64,000 nucleotides of DNA from Symbiodinium natans (GCA_905221605.1 CAJNDS010002723.1:266001-330000); one strand, 5' to 3'. Shown: positions 1 through 13,460, numbered from the stretch's first letter. Translations and numbers: made by a program. The notes: a model not told the origin generated them from the letters alone.

Positions 1-1346
1 GATGCATGCTCTGATTGCAGCTAATCATCAGGGTGCGGCGTGTGTAGAGTATTCGCGCTCGGCGCTCCATTGCTGCAACGCTCCATTGCTGTAAGCCCTC
101 CTCGGAAGGTTTATTGGAGAGCCTCCTTTGAAAATATCAGGTTTTGTCGCCTGAATTGCCACAGGATACAATGTATTGCTTGGTGAGAAACAGACAATGT
201 GGACTAGCGTGGCGACTTAGGGAGACTCAGCGGCAAGCTTAAGGTTTAGCGCCGAGCACGGCTCCAAATGCTGAATCTCAAGCTTCTTGAACCCAGGACT
301 GAACAGCAATTCTAGTTCTCCGGCTACACAAGCGTCAGGCGCACTCCTCGATGATTCCAGCGGTCAGAACCCACTGCACTGCCTGACAGAACAGGGCAAC
401 GTATCTCAACAACCACCAGGCCGCATGCTCCAAGCTCGAGCAATTGTGTTCCTGACTGTAACATTGCAACTGCTTCGGTGGACATGTATCTGCAAACTCG
501 GCAGCATCCGTGCCCAAGTGCTCAGCAGTTAAACACACTCTGCACCAAGCCGCCAAAACCAAAACTCCAAACCCACCAACACCGGGTCTCGACCCAAAAC
601 GACTCACAACGAGGAACAATTTCGAAAACTTCGGGCACCCTGGCACGTTGCGTGCGCCGGCTGCTCTTAGCTTCAGGTGTCACACTCGTGTTTTGCAGTT
701 GACTTGTCCAGCCAGAGTGCATTGGTCATGATACACCTGGTGGAGGTGTATTCCCATGGCCTGGGCAGAAGATGGGACCGGAATCCGATGTTGGACTCGG
801 GGAGGTCAGGTTTGTTTCGGGTTCGAGATAGGGCCCACAAGTGCACATCTGCTACTCATGCGCGGGCGACAGATGTAACAAGAGCGCCACGTAACAGGAA
901 CCACGTTGCAGGCTTTTGGGCTTGACTGCTGAGCCTGTTCTGCTGGAAGAAGATACGGCCATCAGTTCTGACACTTTCTGAAGGTTCCTGGTTTGTTTAT
1001 CCAGAATGTGGGTTTGGTTGGCTTATTCCTCGAGGTCTTCTACACAATTTAGTCAGCCGCATCCTGAATCATTGTAGTCATCATGCAGTTGGGAAGGTGG
1101 AATGAAGGGTCGATGGCTTGCGATTCAGGTCGGATTGCTTCGGGATCGTTAGCCTCGCCAAGCCTCTCGAATGAACACAGAGTTTTCCTGAACTTGGGAA
1201 AGGCCCGAGTTTGGGGCCTCAGCCCACGCAGCGTCACATGGTGGACACCGGGCCCGGCATGCTCACGACACGTGTCTACGAGAGTCGTATCCTATCATCC
1301 AGAATGTCGAAAACCACCCCGCGCAACCTTCTGACCCAACTTGAAG
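1..1346. other. intergenic, no gene recognised
   Basis: Only short open frames without recognisable motifs are present on either strand. I see no RNA gene, tandem array or mobile-element signature before the first telomere-type array. Confidence 0.5.
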
Positions 1347-1414
1347 AACCCCTAAACCCTAAACCCTAAACCACGAACCCTAAACCCTAAACCCTAAACC
1401 CTAACTAACCCTAG
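1347..1414 (-). repeat. interstitial telomere-type array (CCCTAAA)n
   Basis: About nine units of CCCTAAA with a few interruptions, read as TTTAGGG on the minus strand. It is the left arm of a convergent pair with the TTTAGGG array that begins 147 bp further right. TTTAGGG is the plant-type telomere motif also used by dinoflagellates. Confidence 0.9.
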
Positions 1415-1561
1415 ATTGGCAGCATTTGCCCCCCAAGGCGTCGGCCAGTTGTCTGCTGGGTATGTAATGTAGCCTCGGCTGGGGGCCATGACGTGGTTGG
1501 GGCTTCCGACGGTTGAGGTTTTCAAAGGCTCTCCTGAGAGGGCTTGAAAACCTATTGTAGG

Positions 1562-1687
1562 TTTTAGGGGTTTAGGGTTTAGGGTTTAGGGTTTAGGGTT
1601 TAGGGTTTAGGGTTTAGGGTTTAGGGGTTTAGGAGTTTAGGAGTTTAGGAGTTTAGGGGCTTAGGGGGGTAGGAGTCTAGGAGTTTA
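1562..1687 (+). repeat. interstitial telomere-type array (TTTAGGG)n
   Basis: Perfect TTTAGGG units in the first half degrade into TTTAGGAG-like units toward the right end, so one edge looks older or more mutated. Right arm of the first convergent pair. Confidence 0.9.
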
Positions 1688-2013
1688 TGCATGCTATCCT
1701 TGCGGACATCCCAGGCGCATCCACGGCTGAGACAACTAGCCCTTTAGCTAGGGCGAAAGAAAACAGAAGACCGACCAAAAACAATTATCTGCATCGGGCC
1801 CCGCGCCTTCGGCGGTCGTAAGCATTCCAGCGTTGCTGTGGGCTGGTTATCTGTTGACTATACACTACAGGTTTAAGAGGCGGATCATATCGGGACTTTG
1901 CAAAGTGTTCTCAAATGTGGCTGCACCAAGTGTTTTCAAGAAAAGGCGTCTTGCTGACTTCTGAAAAGCCAGTGGAAAGACTGAAAGTCCAGGAACATCT
2001 TTATGACAGTCGC

Positions 2014-2073
2014 AGGAGTCTAGGAGTTTACGAGTTTAGGAGTTTAGGAGTTAGGAGTTTAGGAGTCTAGGGG
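2014..2073 (+). repeat. degenerate telomere-like array (GTTTAGGA units)
   Basis: Repeats of roughly GAGTTTAGGA resemble the degraded right end of the array at 1562-1687, suggesting local spread or duplication of a variant unit. Confidence 0.65.
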
Positions 2074-5000
2074 CGGGTTCATGGGCTTTGGAGTGGGTTT
2101 GAACTTTCAAATGTGCCGCGAGCATCCCAGCAACCCCCTGGCCTGTCCTGACAGCTTGGGCATGCGGACTGCAAAGAGCTGCTTTTCCTTCCTCTGTTCC
2201 AACAACCCTTCCCATCCATGTGGAGAACCACCGGTCCTCTGATCGCCACACTTCACCCTAGTTACCTTCGGCAGAGGAGTGAATTGGACTCTGAGCTGGA
2301 CTCTGAGTTTGCGAAGTTTCACAAGGTGGCTTGCGCTCGGACGTGCGCGGATACCTTAGCCGACTCGCATCCTTTTCTAGTCCGTCCCTTGTGCCTTTGC
2401 TGTTTCATCTGCGTCCCTTCCTGGATCTTGGCCATTGACTTTTCCGATTCCGCGTTCCTTGTTCCTTTTCCGCAGTGGCTGGAATCGTTGCCCTCCCATT
2501 CTTCGGTTGCCACGGCGACTCGTCGGGACCTCTGCCCCCATGGTTTCTTCTTTCCGTAGAGCAATAGCAAACAAGCAAAGTCAGCAAGCTCGGTGGCCAT
2601 CTTCAATCACTCAAAGTGCAGTACACATCTGCCGGCATGAACCACGAACAACTTGAGACAAAAGTGATTTGCAGGTTGAGCAGGCTCAGGTCTAGGGTCC
2701 TCAAGGCTTTCCTTGGGTTTTAGGCCTTAGGCTTTTGAAGGGTCTGTTCTCGGTTGTAAGGCTTAGGGGTCTCAGGTTTTGAGGTTTAAGCTTGCAGGTT
2801 AACGGAGGTGGGTGGGGGAGTTGGGCGGGGATATATCATGGGGCTGCCGAACCGCAGACAGGGATCACATATGGAATACATCCGAAACAACAACCGCACA
2901 CAGAATTGCCAAGCATGAGCCGAGTGGCAAAGGGGATCGAGCCAGGCCCATAGCTGTACCATGGCCCAATTGCACCTGAATCAGGGTACAGGTAGCAAGC
3001 CTCGGGCTGTACATTTAAGAAGCAATGAAGTTGTGAAGACGGGTGTAGTTTGGCTGACATTGTTCTGCATACCTCTTAAAGACGAACATACCAAGACGTC
3101 TAGCAGGTCCAAACTGTGAAAACGACCGTTTTATGTGGCTCTTCTGTCAGCGGTGGTCTGGGGTACCACCGTTCCAGGGCTCGGGTGCCAACGTAGACAC
3201 CCCAGACAAAGAGGGCGCATGGGGGGGCGCCCTGCACAGGAACTACGGACGTTCGCAGGCGAATTGCCGGGCTACCATGGCTACCCATGAAACCAACCAA
3301 CTGTCGACCCCCCAAATAGCAGCTCTTGTGCATCACCCAGCAACATTAACGTTAACAGGTCATACGCACTTTGCCATCAACCTGCAACATTCATTCTTAC
3401 TCCTCTAAGCCTTACCCCAAAGTTTTTCAATCAAGATTCAACCCGGGTTCTTCAGGAATCCCCATACCCTTGGTCCCCTTCCTCCCAAGCAAGACCGAGC
3501 CACAGCGAACACATTCCGACGCTAAGCGTGCCCGTGGTGAACCAGATGCTGACCTCAGCGAGCAAAAGAGCCCTCAATCCACCTCTGCTTCTATCATCAG
3601 AGCTTCGGAAAAGTATCGCCGGAAGACGAAAAGGGTGAAGGGGCAAGGCGGCAGTTGTAAAAAGAAGGCAAGGCGAGGAGAGGCGAGGAGAGCCAAAGAG
3701 CTGCTCTGCAAGATTGAGCACAACAAAACACAGAGAGCGGGTCGGGTGTGCACTTCAAAAAAGCCATCCCAAAACACATCAAGTTAACACTCGAAGAGGA
3801 TGCCAAGAAGCACTCCAAGACCCCTCCACGACCACTCCAAGAGCACTCCCCAGGGACCCAAAAGGCGACAAAACAGCTCTGCAACATGACACGTTTTCAC
3901 GACCACACAGAGGGTAGCGCAAGCCTCACAAGTGGGACTTAGCGGGACCACGATTTTGGACCAAGGAAATGTGGGTGCCCGGGACCTCGGACCGTCTCGA
4001 GGCCCCGTGCGCCCACCGTACCGGCGGGGAGCGAATTCCTTCATCCCAGCGTGGGCATAGCGCTGTTTGGGGAACAATGTCTTCGAACAACAGGGTGGTC
4101 TCACGCGTCCCCTTGAGCTTCCGTTGTCTCGGCACCCGTCCACCCAACACACAAAAAAAGCTGTTGAAAGCACGCCAGATGCAGCCAGAACACGAGAAGT
4201 CCCAGCGGCACTTCGCCTGAGCTCGGCGAGAAAAGTATTCGCTCCGAATCAAACTCCCCCCCCCCAAACTTGCCAACCCACATATGGGGGGTTTCCGAAA
4301 TTTGGGGTACCGTATTGGGGTCCTCATTACAGAGGGGATATTCAGGGTCCCCTATTTTCGTAAACCCCCATATCGTTCAATGCTGAACCCGAACTCAGGA
4401 TGGCCAAAAATGAGATGACTGCGGGCTGCAAGGTTCTTAAACTGACAATATAGCTACCCTACTACTGCAGCACTACTCGTTTGTTGGGAGTGCTGCAGGT
4501 GCAGAAACTGGCTGCTTCAGTGCAAGCTTCCTTGGGGACTTTGTGTTCGAGGACCGGCCGAGGCCCAAAGGCACCCCCCAGTCTAGGCTGGCAGGGTCAG
4601 TTGAAGGTTGCAGCCGTTGAAGCCTGATTGTTCCTGAGAGCAACTCCAATGCCACGCCCGGTGATCTCAACTCCCCTCCCCCTCAGAGACACACACCGAA
4701 ATTGGGAAGGTGCCTTCTCTGGTGGTGCTTCGCCACAGGTACCACACCCACCTGACAGCAGTTTTTCAAACACCTTGGGGAAGAACTCTCCTTCAGGCTA
4801 TTGGAACAATAACTGCGTTTGGTTGCTCCTCTGACCCTCTGCAGCTCAAACTCCCATTTTCGTGACCATCGGGGTTTTGGATTGCCTTTGGTTTGAAGGC
4901 AAGGGGATGTTCAAGGAACGTGCAAAAAGTCATTGCGGTTGTGAGGGAATGGACCAGAACGCCAACAGCGCAAGTAGATCTAAATTGCCAACAGAACTCT

Positions 5001-7947
5001 CCACCGTAGCTAACTGACGAAATCCGACATGCTTCGCCCAAACTGCTGCCCAAAGTACATGAGGGCCGCGATGAAGGTGCCTAGCACTGGAGCCAATTGT
5101 GAAGGAAGCAGCACTTGGCGGCAACAGTGTCCATTCTAGGAGGGTGATGGCGGTGAGCCACTGAAACGCAGAGATTTAACAGGCTGCGTGCAACCCCCCG
5201 AACATCTCGAGAGTCGAGGGCAAAGTGAGGGCTCTCATCTGTGCACACCAGCATAAGGGTTCAGGAGACTCTTTATCGAGGCTTCGGATTCTGACTTGAG
5301 ATACATATTTTCTTGGGCCCAGCTGGGGGCCCACATGTTTGGAGCTCAGGAAAGTTGATGACGCGCAGATCCTTAAGAACGCCCGTGCGACAACTTGTGG
5401 ATTCTCGATTCGGACTTAGCTGAAACCTCCGCCCCTGTTCCAGCAACTGTCAGACTTACAACAACTCGAGGCCAGAGCCTCAAAACCGACAAACCCCGAG
5501 TGAAGTGTATAAGAAAAGAAGCCGATGCCCAAGCGCCAAAACAGACAAGAACACCGAGATAATCCAGCGCAACATCACAAAAACTCGAGGCAGGAAGCAG
5601 ATGTACATTCGCGACACGCACCACCAGGACTTGAAGCAGAGTCCGTTGTCCGACCACCTAGGATGCACAACCAAGCGTGCGGAGCTTGCGGCTTCAGGCC
5701 ATGGGCTCACGTAAACTCAAAGGTTCCGGGTTTGCGCGTGGTAGGGCCACACGGTTCGAGGATGTGGCACGAACATCTGCTATAACTTCTGGGCACCGAA
5801 AAGGCACAACCGGACACAACGAGGCTTCCATGCACAACGCTCTGCTGCAGCAACACCCTAACATCATGCAGAAATCATCCTTTTGCCCCACGCATGTCTT
5901 CTTTGGCAGCAATGTTTTGAAAGAACATGGGCGAACCACACACCTGTGCGGCTTTCACCCGAACCCCCCCCCCCCAAAAAAAAAAAAATCCTGGAACCCT
6001 ATCAAGCAGGAGGTCTGGCAGGTGGCCTCAGTCCCTAGAGTTTGAGACCAATCACTATGATGGAGCGTTGCAGGGACCCTAGTCAGCCGTGGCTCTACAC
6101 ATTGGGTCGTCTCGTGTCTTATCTAACCATGCGGAAGAAGAACAGCGACCCGGTCCCAAGCAATTATCACTCCGGCCACGAGAGTGCCGTCATCACCAGT
6201 GCAGCCACGTAGAGGATGGAGAAGGTGACGACCTGAGTCTTCCAACGCCATGTTGGATTTAGCGATTCAGGGGCCAAACCTTTAGCCTGACACAGGTTTC
6301 CGAAACATGATTCACGCACGAAGGACTCACTTGATGGTGACGGAAGCACGATTTCCACGGAATCGCCCGGGACCTAGGCAACCTCAGGGGCTCTTGCAGC
6401 TTGCACACACAACTCGCACACAGACAGATACCGGCACAGAGTACACGCTTGGGAATGTGCCTTGGTCCGAGACTTGGTAAGTGTCTTCAACGTGCAATTC
6501 GTGTTTACTGCTTACTGTGTGCTTTAACTGTGGTGCTGCTACTTACGAGTACGAAGTTTACACAAGACTTGTTTGCAAGCACCGTGCAGTGCCTCACGTG
6601 CAATTAAGAACCAAAAGCAATGGATAACCACACCAAACTCAGCAAGAATAAACAGATCCAAGGACAAACTCGCGGTGATGCCAGTTCGAACTGATGTCTA
6701 GCGATTCGTGTACAGCATGCAGTCATAGCTCCAGCTAACCACCCAATATCGCAGGAAACCTCCAGTCAGAAGTGCAGCCGAATGCCCGCTCCCACAGTTC
6801 CATCATGCTACGGTCAAGAGTGCAACCCGCAAACCATCCTTTCCTGTCCTTGACGTCCAACGCCTGGACACCGTCCCAAACCCCGATCCGCTGAGACCCT
6901 CGCCCAAAGGTGCACCCAGCATTTTCGACCCCTGCGAAGCAAGTTGTGAGTCAACTTAGGGGCCAACGACCACACAAGCAAAGCCCTATCATCCGCAAGG
7001 GGCCCGTAAATAAATGAACAAACTTGAATACAGCTGAGAGCCCTCAAGCTCCACAAGCCCTACACGAGGGAAAACCTGTCTTCAAGACTTATGCTCGAAC
7101 TCAAAGCTGACAGCACTTGAGGTTTCGCAAGATTGTCGAGGCGAGTGAGTTCGCACGTTTTGAAGTTCAGGCGCTGATGCCAAGATACCGGCACATCGCA
7201 CTTGGAACAAAGAGGATTCCGACGGTGCAGGGCATAGTGCTTCGAGCAGTCCGGGTCTATGCAACTTGGGTTAGAGTTTGACGGTTATTGTAGTCTGATG
7301 TCGGGCACCAACTACATCTGAGATCCCACGTTCAACGTGGACTTGCGGTTTCACGAAGTCAGGAAGAGGGGCAACTACTGCGCTTCATGGCCTCGATCCC
7401 TACGTGTTCTGCAAGGGTTCAGCACGAACGAGTAATTGCAGTTTGCGAACCGCGTCGTAGTCTTTGCATCTATGCGTTTCGGAGAGGCGGAGGCAATGCA
7501 CAGGACGGAATGCACTGTGCAGAATGCTCTGCGGGCAAGCATTCGGGGAATCCCCCCACCCCACCCTAGGGTTTGCTGGCCCGAGATCGTACCCAAAGAG
7601 CTCGAGGTCCAGCGATCACTCGCTCACTCCCCCTCACCTAGCAAGACAGCAGAAGGAAGCACCTCACATGGCGCTCTGTCCTCGGGGTCAGCTGCGACCT
7701 CGGTTTTCACAAACCGGGACAAAAGTTTAGCGAGAGGCGTGGCGTTTGGGACCTGAAATTGTCCGTGTTCAGAAGGTGGTTGAAGCCAGGCTTTGGGCGG
7801 GAGCTTCCGCATTTGGGCGGCTTGGAGAGGAGCGTGGCGCTGTTCTTGTTGCGATGCGTGTGGGTAGTGCTGAACGGCTTTCCGTTCACTCAACACATGA
7901 AAGAGTTGGCTCGGACTATCGAAAGCCGTGGGGTGTGGAGGTTTTGG
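2074..7947. other. intergenic, no gene recognised
   Basis: No frame over about 140 codons and none with a recognisable motif. A poly-C/poly-A run occurs at about 5968-5990. Weak TTTAGG-like degenerate text is visible near 2690-2800. I see nothing else that can be named. Confidence 0.45.
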
Positions 7948-8028
7948 AGGGTTTAGGGTTTAGGGTTTAGGGTGAACGGTTTAGGGCTTAGGGCTTAGGG
8001 CTCAGGGCTTAGGGCTTAGGGCTTAGGG
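7948..8028 (+). repeat. telomere-type array with TTAGGGC variants
   Basis: Starts with perfect TTTAGGG and changes to GGGCTTA units. First of three arrays clustered within 620 bp, all in the same orientation. Confidence 0.85.
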
Positions 8029-8119
8029 AGCTCTTGGGGGTCACGTCCACGGCAGTGCTCTTGGTACCCGCGGTGCCGGGCCCAAGCTTTGGAAGCGAAA
8101 AACATCCGCCTTTGACCCA

Positions 8120-8254
8120 GGGGTTTAAGGGGTTGAGGGTTTTGGGTTTAGGGCTTAGGGCTTAGGGTTTAGGGTTTAGGGTTTAAGGGGTTTAGGGTTT
8201 AGGGTTGATGGTTGAGGGTTGAGGGTTGAGGGTTTAGGGTTTAGGGTTTAGGGT
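8120..8254 (+). repeat. telomere-type array (TTTAGGG)n with TTGAGGG variants
   Basis: Mixed TTTAGGG, TTTAAGGGG and TTGAGGG units. The variant blocks are internally homogeneous, as expected from local slippage or unequal exchange. Confidence 0.85.
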
Positions 8255-8500
8255 GGTACCTCTTGAGCCCGAAGCCTCTTTGATGGAGGTGCCCCTGATT
8301 GCGTGCCCTCTGGCGCTGGGGCCCCGGGCTCAAATGCAAAGCCTCCCCCCAGATTCCCCCCGCTCCCAGGTATCATGCCTGCCGCACACCGTGCGGGGGC
8401 AGAGGGTAATGAAGAACAGACGTAGCCCTTCGGAGCCAAAATGGCACTGGCCGAGATTTGAATGAATAGCACAGAGCCCGCACAAACTCCCACGGCTTAG

Positions 8501-8564
8501 TTTGGGGTTTAGGGTTTAGGGTTTAGGGTTTGGGGTTTGGGGTTTGGGGTTTAGGGTTTAGGGT
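8501..8564 (+). repeat. telomere-type array with TTTGGGG variants
   Basis: TTTAGGG units with three consecutive TTTGGGG units in the middle. Third array of the cluster. Confidence 0.85.
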
Positions 8565-9460
8565 GGCAAGAAGGGTCGCAAGAGGGCACTGCAGGTGGGT
8601 CGTGATCCCACTACTGCGAAGAGCAACCAAAAAGTCCGCCTTTGGAGGAGTACCCAGCCAACATGGGCGAATGCAATGAACCTGACCCTCATCATGCAAA
8701 TTGGCACAAAGCGCATGGTCGAACGATGTCAGATGGGGTGGCAGCATTTAGAAGTTGAGCTACTTGATTGTCAGGATATGTGACGTTACTTGTGAGTTTC
8801 GGGCTTAGGTCGAGGGCCTAGGCCAAGGGCCGGTACTCTGCCAGAACACCCAAATCTGAACTTCCGATGAGCAGACGTTCTCATCTGTGCCCTGGCCTGC
8901 CCCTCCCAGCTCTTCAAAGCCTCTTGAAGCCAGCAACCGATACTCTAAAGATCCCGAAAGCCCTGCTGTGCCCTGGACACATGGCCCCACTGCCAAGTGT
9001 GGGTTGCTCGCAGGCCGCGAAAGTCGCGAGTCTGACCTCAACACTGCCAGATTTTGGATGCTAGGGGGGAGGCTTTCACTGTTCGGCTTAGGTGGAGTGG
9101 GGCATCCCGCACGGTAGTTCACCAGACCATAGCCGAAAAGTAACAAGCAAGCGCCTAACAAGATATCTGGAGTCTCACTTTCGACAATTGGAGGGTTTGA
9201 AGAGTTTGTACCAAGTTCTATTGGTTGCCATTGGCACCACGTTGTGGCGCAGAGAAGTTTGGTACTCCATCAATGCGAAAGACCAGCAGCAATGCAAGTG
9301 TGCAGATTGTTGATGCACGTCGCGTGCTGTTTCTCTCTTGTCGTGACGCGCATATCCATACGAGACGGGGCGGAATCAAAAGCTGTGATCAGAGGCCACA
9401 CAACCAACACCAAGCGCCCAGGGGGTAGAATCCCAAAACCCAAAGTTGCCTAAACTGGGA
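8565..9460. other. intergenic, no gene recognised
   Basis: Short frames only, no recognised motif, between two telomere-type arrays. Confidence 0.45.
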
Positions 9461-9537
9461 GGGTTTAGGGTTTAGGGTTCAGGGTTTAGGGTTTAGGGTT
9501 TAGGGTTTAGGGCTTAGGGTTTAGGGTTTAGGGTTTA
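9461..9537 (+). repeat. interstitial telomere-type array (TTTAGGG)n
   Basis: About eleven near-perfect units with one TTCAGGG and one CTTAGGG variant. Confidence 0.9.
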
Positions 9538-10350
9538 CAAAGCCGGAGAATGCTCCAAGCTCCCCGGCCGCGGTGTCAGCGGCATAGCCTGAAAGCGCTG
9601 GCACTGGTGGGGTGCTCGCATTCCGAGCGCCAAGTGCGCCCAAACAGCATGCCGTGCCCACCGGAAACGGCAGCGACAAATTTGACCCCAAGACACTGAC
9701 AATTCTGCAAATGTTCTGCACATCCTGCACACGCGACTGAGGCAGAAGCGCAATCTCCAAAACCCAAATGGCAAGCACGCTTAGCTCAACTGCCTCTTTG
9801 CTTCATATCTCTGACTTACCCTGCTTCGGCTTGATGTTTCTAAGTGCTGACATGTTTCGCCCTCGTCCTCGAAACTCCTCTCTCGCGAGGTCTTCGCCAG
9901 GCTTTCGGTCACTTTACCCCTAGAATGCTGTCAGGTTTTCGCGTTTGCGGCGCCTCACACTGCTTTCAACTTCGGGGCCGGACTTCCCACTCCTCTTCAT
10001 GCTTTGGGCTTGCCAACCCTCCTTGCAGGGGGAATATGGGGCGCCTTCATTTCCCCCAATTTCAGAGCAGGTTTGCCATGCCCATCCCTCCCGGGTTTTG
10101 GGGTTTAGGCGGTTTGGATTTCTTGGTGCCGCAACCGGAGCCAGTGATACAAAGCAAAACCAAAGGGGAGAGGACGTGCGTAAGAAAGCTCATACAAAAC
10201 AAAGGCAAAGGGAAAAGGACATGTGTGTGGGTTGCCCCGGGCCGCTATGGCTAGCGCGGCTCAGCCCATGACAACACCATGTCCGCATCCCAGCTTCAAT
10301 ACTTTCAATTGTTCGGTGTGAGCTTTGCACGAACCCACAAATACTAAATA
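9538..10350. other. intergenic, no gene recognised
   Basis: Overlapping short frames on the plus strand (9844-10271) have no recognisable motif; I do not call them genes. Confidence 0.4.
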
Positions 10351-10407
10351 CCCTAAACCCTAAACCCTAAACCCTAAACCCTGAACCCTAAACCCTAACC
10401 CCTAAAC
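10351..10407 (-). repeat. interstitial telomere-type array (CCCTAAA)n
   Basis: About eight units. Left arm of the second convergent pair; its partner starts 167 bp to the right. Confidence 0.9.
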
Positions 10408-10574
10408 GTCATCGTCATCGTTTTTCAATCCCAAAATATCCAGAAACCCGAGCCCAGGAGAGCCTGAGCCGCTCGGAAATTCGGGGGCGTGGAGGGCGCC
10501 CGATGGCCTGGGGCTTGATGTCAGGCGGCTTACCCCGGAGCTGTCGAATCACCAGCCGAAAGGCCTTAGACCCC

Positions 10575-10631
10575 GGTTTAGGGTTTAGGGTTTAGGGTTT
10601 AGGGTTTCGGGTTTCGGGTTTCGGGTTTAGG
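10575..10631 (+). repeat. telomere-type array, TTTAGGG then TTTCGGG
   Basis: TTTAGGG units are followed by three consecutive TTTCGGG units. Right arm of the second convergent pair. Confidence 0.9.
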
Positions 10632-11040
10632 ATGGCAATCACAAAGAGTACAACCTCAAAAAGGCGCCATTCCCTCTTCACAAAAAAAACCGATTGAAAA
10701 AACGAAGCCTCAAGACTTGGGCGCCGAACTGCTCCTCGGCCTTAAGGTGGGCCCATGTCATGTCCGTCTTTCCAGAGAGTACAACTTCAAACTTTAGGGT
10801 TTCAGAGTTATTGCATGTCCTGTACAAAGCATCTCTCTCTTCTTTCTGCGGATCTGGCGGGCTTGGATGAGGTTCACGAACCCTCTCCGCTGCACAATGT
10901 GCGCCCCGAGAAACTGGTCGCACACGCGCCGCTTCAACGTTATCCGACAGCTGGGGAGCATCTGTCTTACTGCCTTCTCTACATAACCCCCGGGTTGCCC
11001 CGAGGGGCACACAAGTTGGAGTGGAAACTGGAGCTTTGAG

Positions 11041-11113
11041 GCGGTGGTGGTGGTGGTGGTGGTGGTGGTGGTGGTGGTGGTGGTGGTGGCGGTGGTGGTG
11101 GCGGTGGTGGTGG
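11041..11113 (+). repeat. (GGT)n trinucleotide microsatellite
   Basis: About 24 nearly pure GGT units with two GGC changes, followed directly by a (CT)n tract to about 11139. The long histidine-, proline- or tryptophan-rich frames across it are artefacts of the repeat. Confidence 0.95.
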
Positions 11114-11317
11114 TCTCTCTCTCTCTCTGTCTCTCTCTCCAAGGGAGCTGCCCCGAAAGCGCGAAGTCCTGCGCTGCCTTCCCCAAGCTTTTGTTTGGGG
11201 GCTTTGTGTGATATAGATCCCCCACAGCACATAGGCCGCCAAGGTCACTTATGTTATCAATCCTATCTCTGTGTTTCTTTCCCTCTCTCTCTTTCATTCA
11301 TGGGGTCTGAGGGACGA

Positions 11318-11318
<1 letters not shown>

Positions 11319-11350
<32 letters not shown>
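11319..11350 (+). repeat. (CT)n dinucleotide microsatellite
   Basis: Pure CT run of about 15 units; a shorter, impure CT tract lies at 11114-11139. Confidence 0.9.
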
Positions 11351-11353
<3 letters not shown>

Positions 11354-11807
11354 AGAAAATTTACAATGGCGATGGCTTCCAATATTTTGGGGAAGTTAAC
11401 TTCTCTGCCAAGATGGGATTTTTCAAGCGTGCCAGCTTGGATGGTCCCTGCTCTGGAAAACAAGCTTCACTTGCGCCAAGACTTGCGCCAAGACTAGATG
11501 GTCCCTGCTCAATACAAGAGGATTGGACTGTACTGAACCCAATAGGACAGCTTGGGGGGCCCTACCAAGCCCACGTCAACAACAAGGTGTGACACTATTT
11601 CCCCTTCCAGAACATCAGCTACGCAGCAGCAACGTGTGCATGCATGACCCAACAGACGAGAGCATGCTCAAGTTCGGAATCTGCAACAACAAACCATGCC
11701 GTTCAGTCGATGACGTCGAGAATGGCGGTGTCACCACAGGTGTTGTGATGCAGCCTTGTCTTGCGGGGCTTCAGGTTTCGGCGGGGCGCAAGGCTTCGGT
11801 AAAACTT

Positions 11808-11842
11808 CCCTAAACCCTAAACCCTAAACCCTAAACCCTAAA
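11808..11842 (-). repeat. interstitial telomere-type array (CCCTAAA)n
   Basis: About five units. Left arm of the third convergent pair, with the partner 274 bp to the right. Confidence 0.85.
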
Positions 11843-12116
11843 GGTCTTCACAGCACTTCTGATTTTTCTGGGGCCCCCAGGGTCCGGAGCAACTGCTTTG
11901 GGCGCATCAATAGCCCCGCAAAAACCCCTGAGATTCAGATCCTGGGGTCTGTGCCAACACGGCCAGCGGAGGATGCCCGGATCATCTGGAACGGCTGCCC
12001 TCATCAAGCGGTCCGGCTTCTGGGAGTTTTGGGGCTTGACAGAAAAAGAGTCCAAGCCTCTGAACATCTCTGAAAGCTCAGGCTCTAGGTTGAAGTCCCG
12101 AAGTTCTAAGATTCTG

Positions 12117-12168
12117 GGGTTAAGGGTTCAGGGTTTAGGGTTTAGGGCTTAGGGTTGAGGATTTAAGG
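12117..12168 (+). repeat. degenerate telomere-type array (TTTAGGG)n
   Basis: TTTAGGG, TTCAGGG, CTTAGGG and TTGAGG units. Right arm of the third convergent pair. Confidence 0.75.
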
Positions 12169-13216
12169 GCCCTGACAATCTGCAGAACCCCTTGGGAATT
12201 GGACCTATAACGCCCGCTGGCCGACCACGATCTCCCACGGGTGCGGAGGGCGTCCCCACGCAGCTGATGATGCAAGGCCTGCAAGGCCTGAAAGAAAGAG
12301 TTGCGATTTAAGATAAGTTCTAGCAAAGCACAAAAAGTAATTTCCTGGGAACTGACAAGCTATTGACATTGTATGTCTATACGACTTTAGGCCAACTTTA
12401 GGCCGTGGCTGCTGTCGAGACTAGGTGCGTGCATCCCGTCCGCATCCCCAGCGCCCCACCCTGGCCCTTGGCCCACCCTTTGCCCGACTCCGATGATGGC
12501 ACGGTGGGGGATGCATTCGAGGCTCGAGGCATGTAGGGTCTAGGGATGTCTAGAACATTGAAACTCCTTTTGCTGCTCCAGCGGCATCATTGTCGAGTCT
12601 TGCTGCTGCCCATGTACACAGAACGACAATGGCAAATACCAAGCGATGCTCCAGAAACAGCCCGAGCCCCGAGTTAGACTGGTTTCGACTACTAGAAAAA
12701 CACTTTCTTCGGTGTCATGGCCGAGCACTCTGCAGGTTCGTCTGCCTTTTTGGTCTCTGGGATCCTCAAAAAATTCTTTGCGATGTTTAAGGGCACCCTG
12801 TGGTAGCCTCAGATGGTCATGCCATACCAGGATGGAACTCGTGCAGAACTCTGATTTGTGGAGGAACTGTGGTGAAACACTTCGAGCCCCGAAGGAAAGG
12901 CCCCAAAGGCCTCTGGGGCGTTGAAGGCGCCCGCTGCAGGGGCAGAAATCTAGTGGTGCTCGTCATCGGAGGGGCCTGGGGAGACAGGTTGGCCCTTGGG
13001 GGTCTATGTGTTGCAGGGCGGTGCAGAAAACACCCTGGCCTGCTGCACAGGTATGAAGCGCTCCACCTTCCGCGGCACCTGCACCTGCCAAGTGGGGGTG
13101 AAGGATAGCCAAACAATCTAGGTCCAAAGCGAAAGTTGAAAGGCCAGGTGCTGCAATGTGCTGCGCGCGTAGAGCGCTGAGTGGATTTTGCGATCATGTT
13201 GCTTACACCAAACGCA
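12169..13216. other. intergenic, no gene recognised
   Basis: Short frames only, none recognised. Confidence 0.45.
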
Positions 13217-13394
13217 TGCCTAAACCCAAACCCCTCAACGCTGAAACCCTACACCCTAAAACCCTAAAAACCTAGGCCCTAAACCCGAAAACCCTATAAG
13301 CCTAAGGCCTAAACAATACAAGCCCTAGCGCCCTAAAGCCCGAAAACCCCTAACCCTAAAAGCCTAAAACCTTAAAACCCTAAACCCTAAAACC
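13217..13394 (-). repeat. highly degenerate CCCTAAA-like array
   Basis: Many CCCTAAA, CCTAAAA, CCCGAAA and CCTAAGG words with irregular spacing over about 180 bp. This looks like an old, decaying telomere-type array. No TTTAGGG partner follows it. Confidence 0.65.
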
Positions 13395-13460
13395 AACCCA
13401 CTGGGAAAGGGGGGGGGGGGTTGGGGCAGAGGCTGGGGCCCTAAACCCGCCGGGGCAACC

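Noticed and set aside
10678-11497. Open frames of up to 184 codons with long His, Pro, Trp or Thr runs
   Set aside because: They are translations of the GGT and CT microsatellites in different frames.
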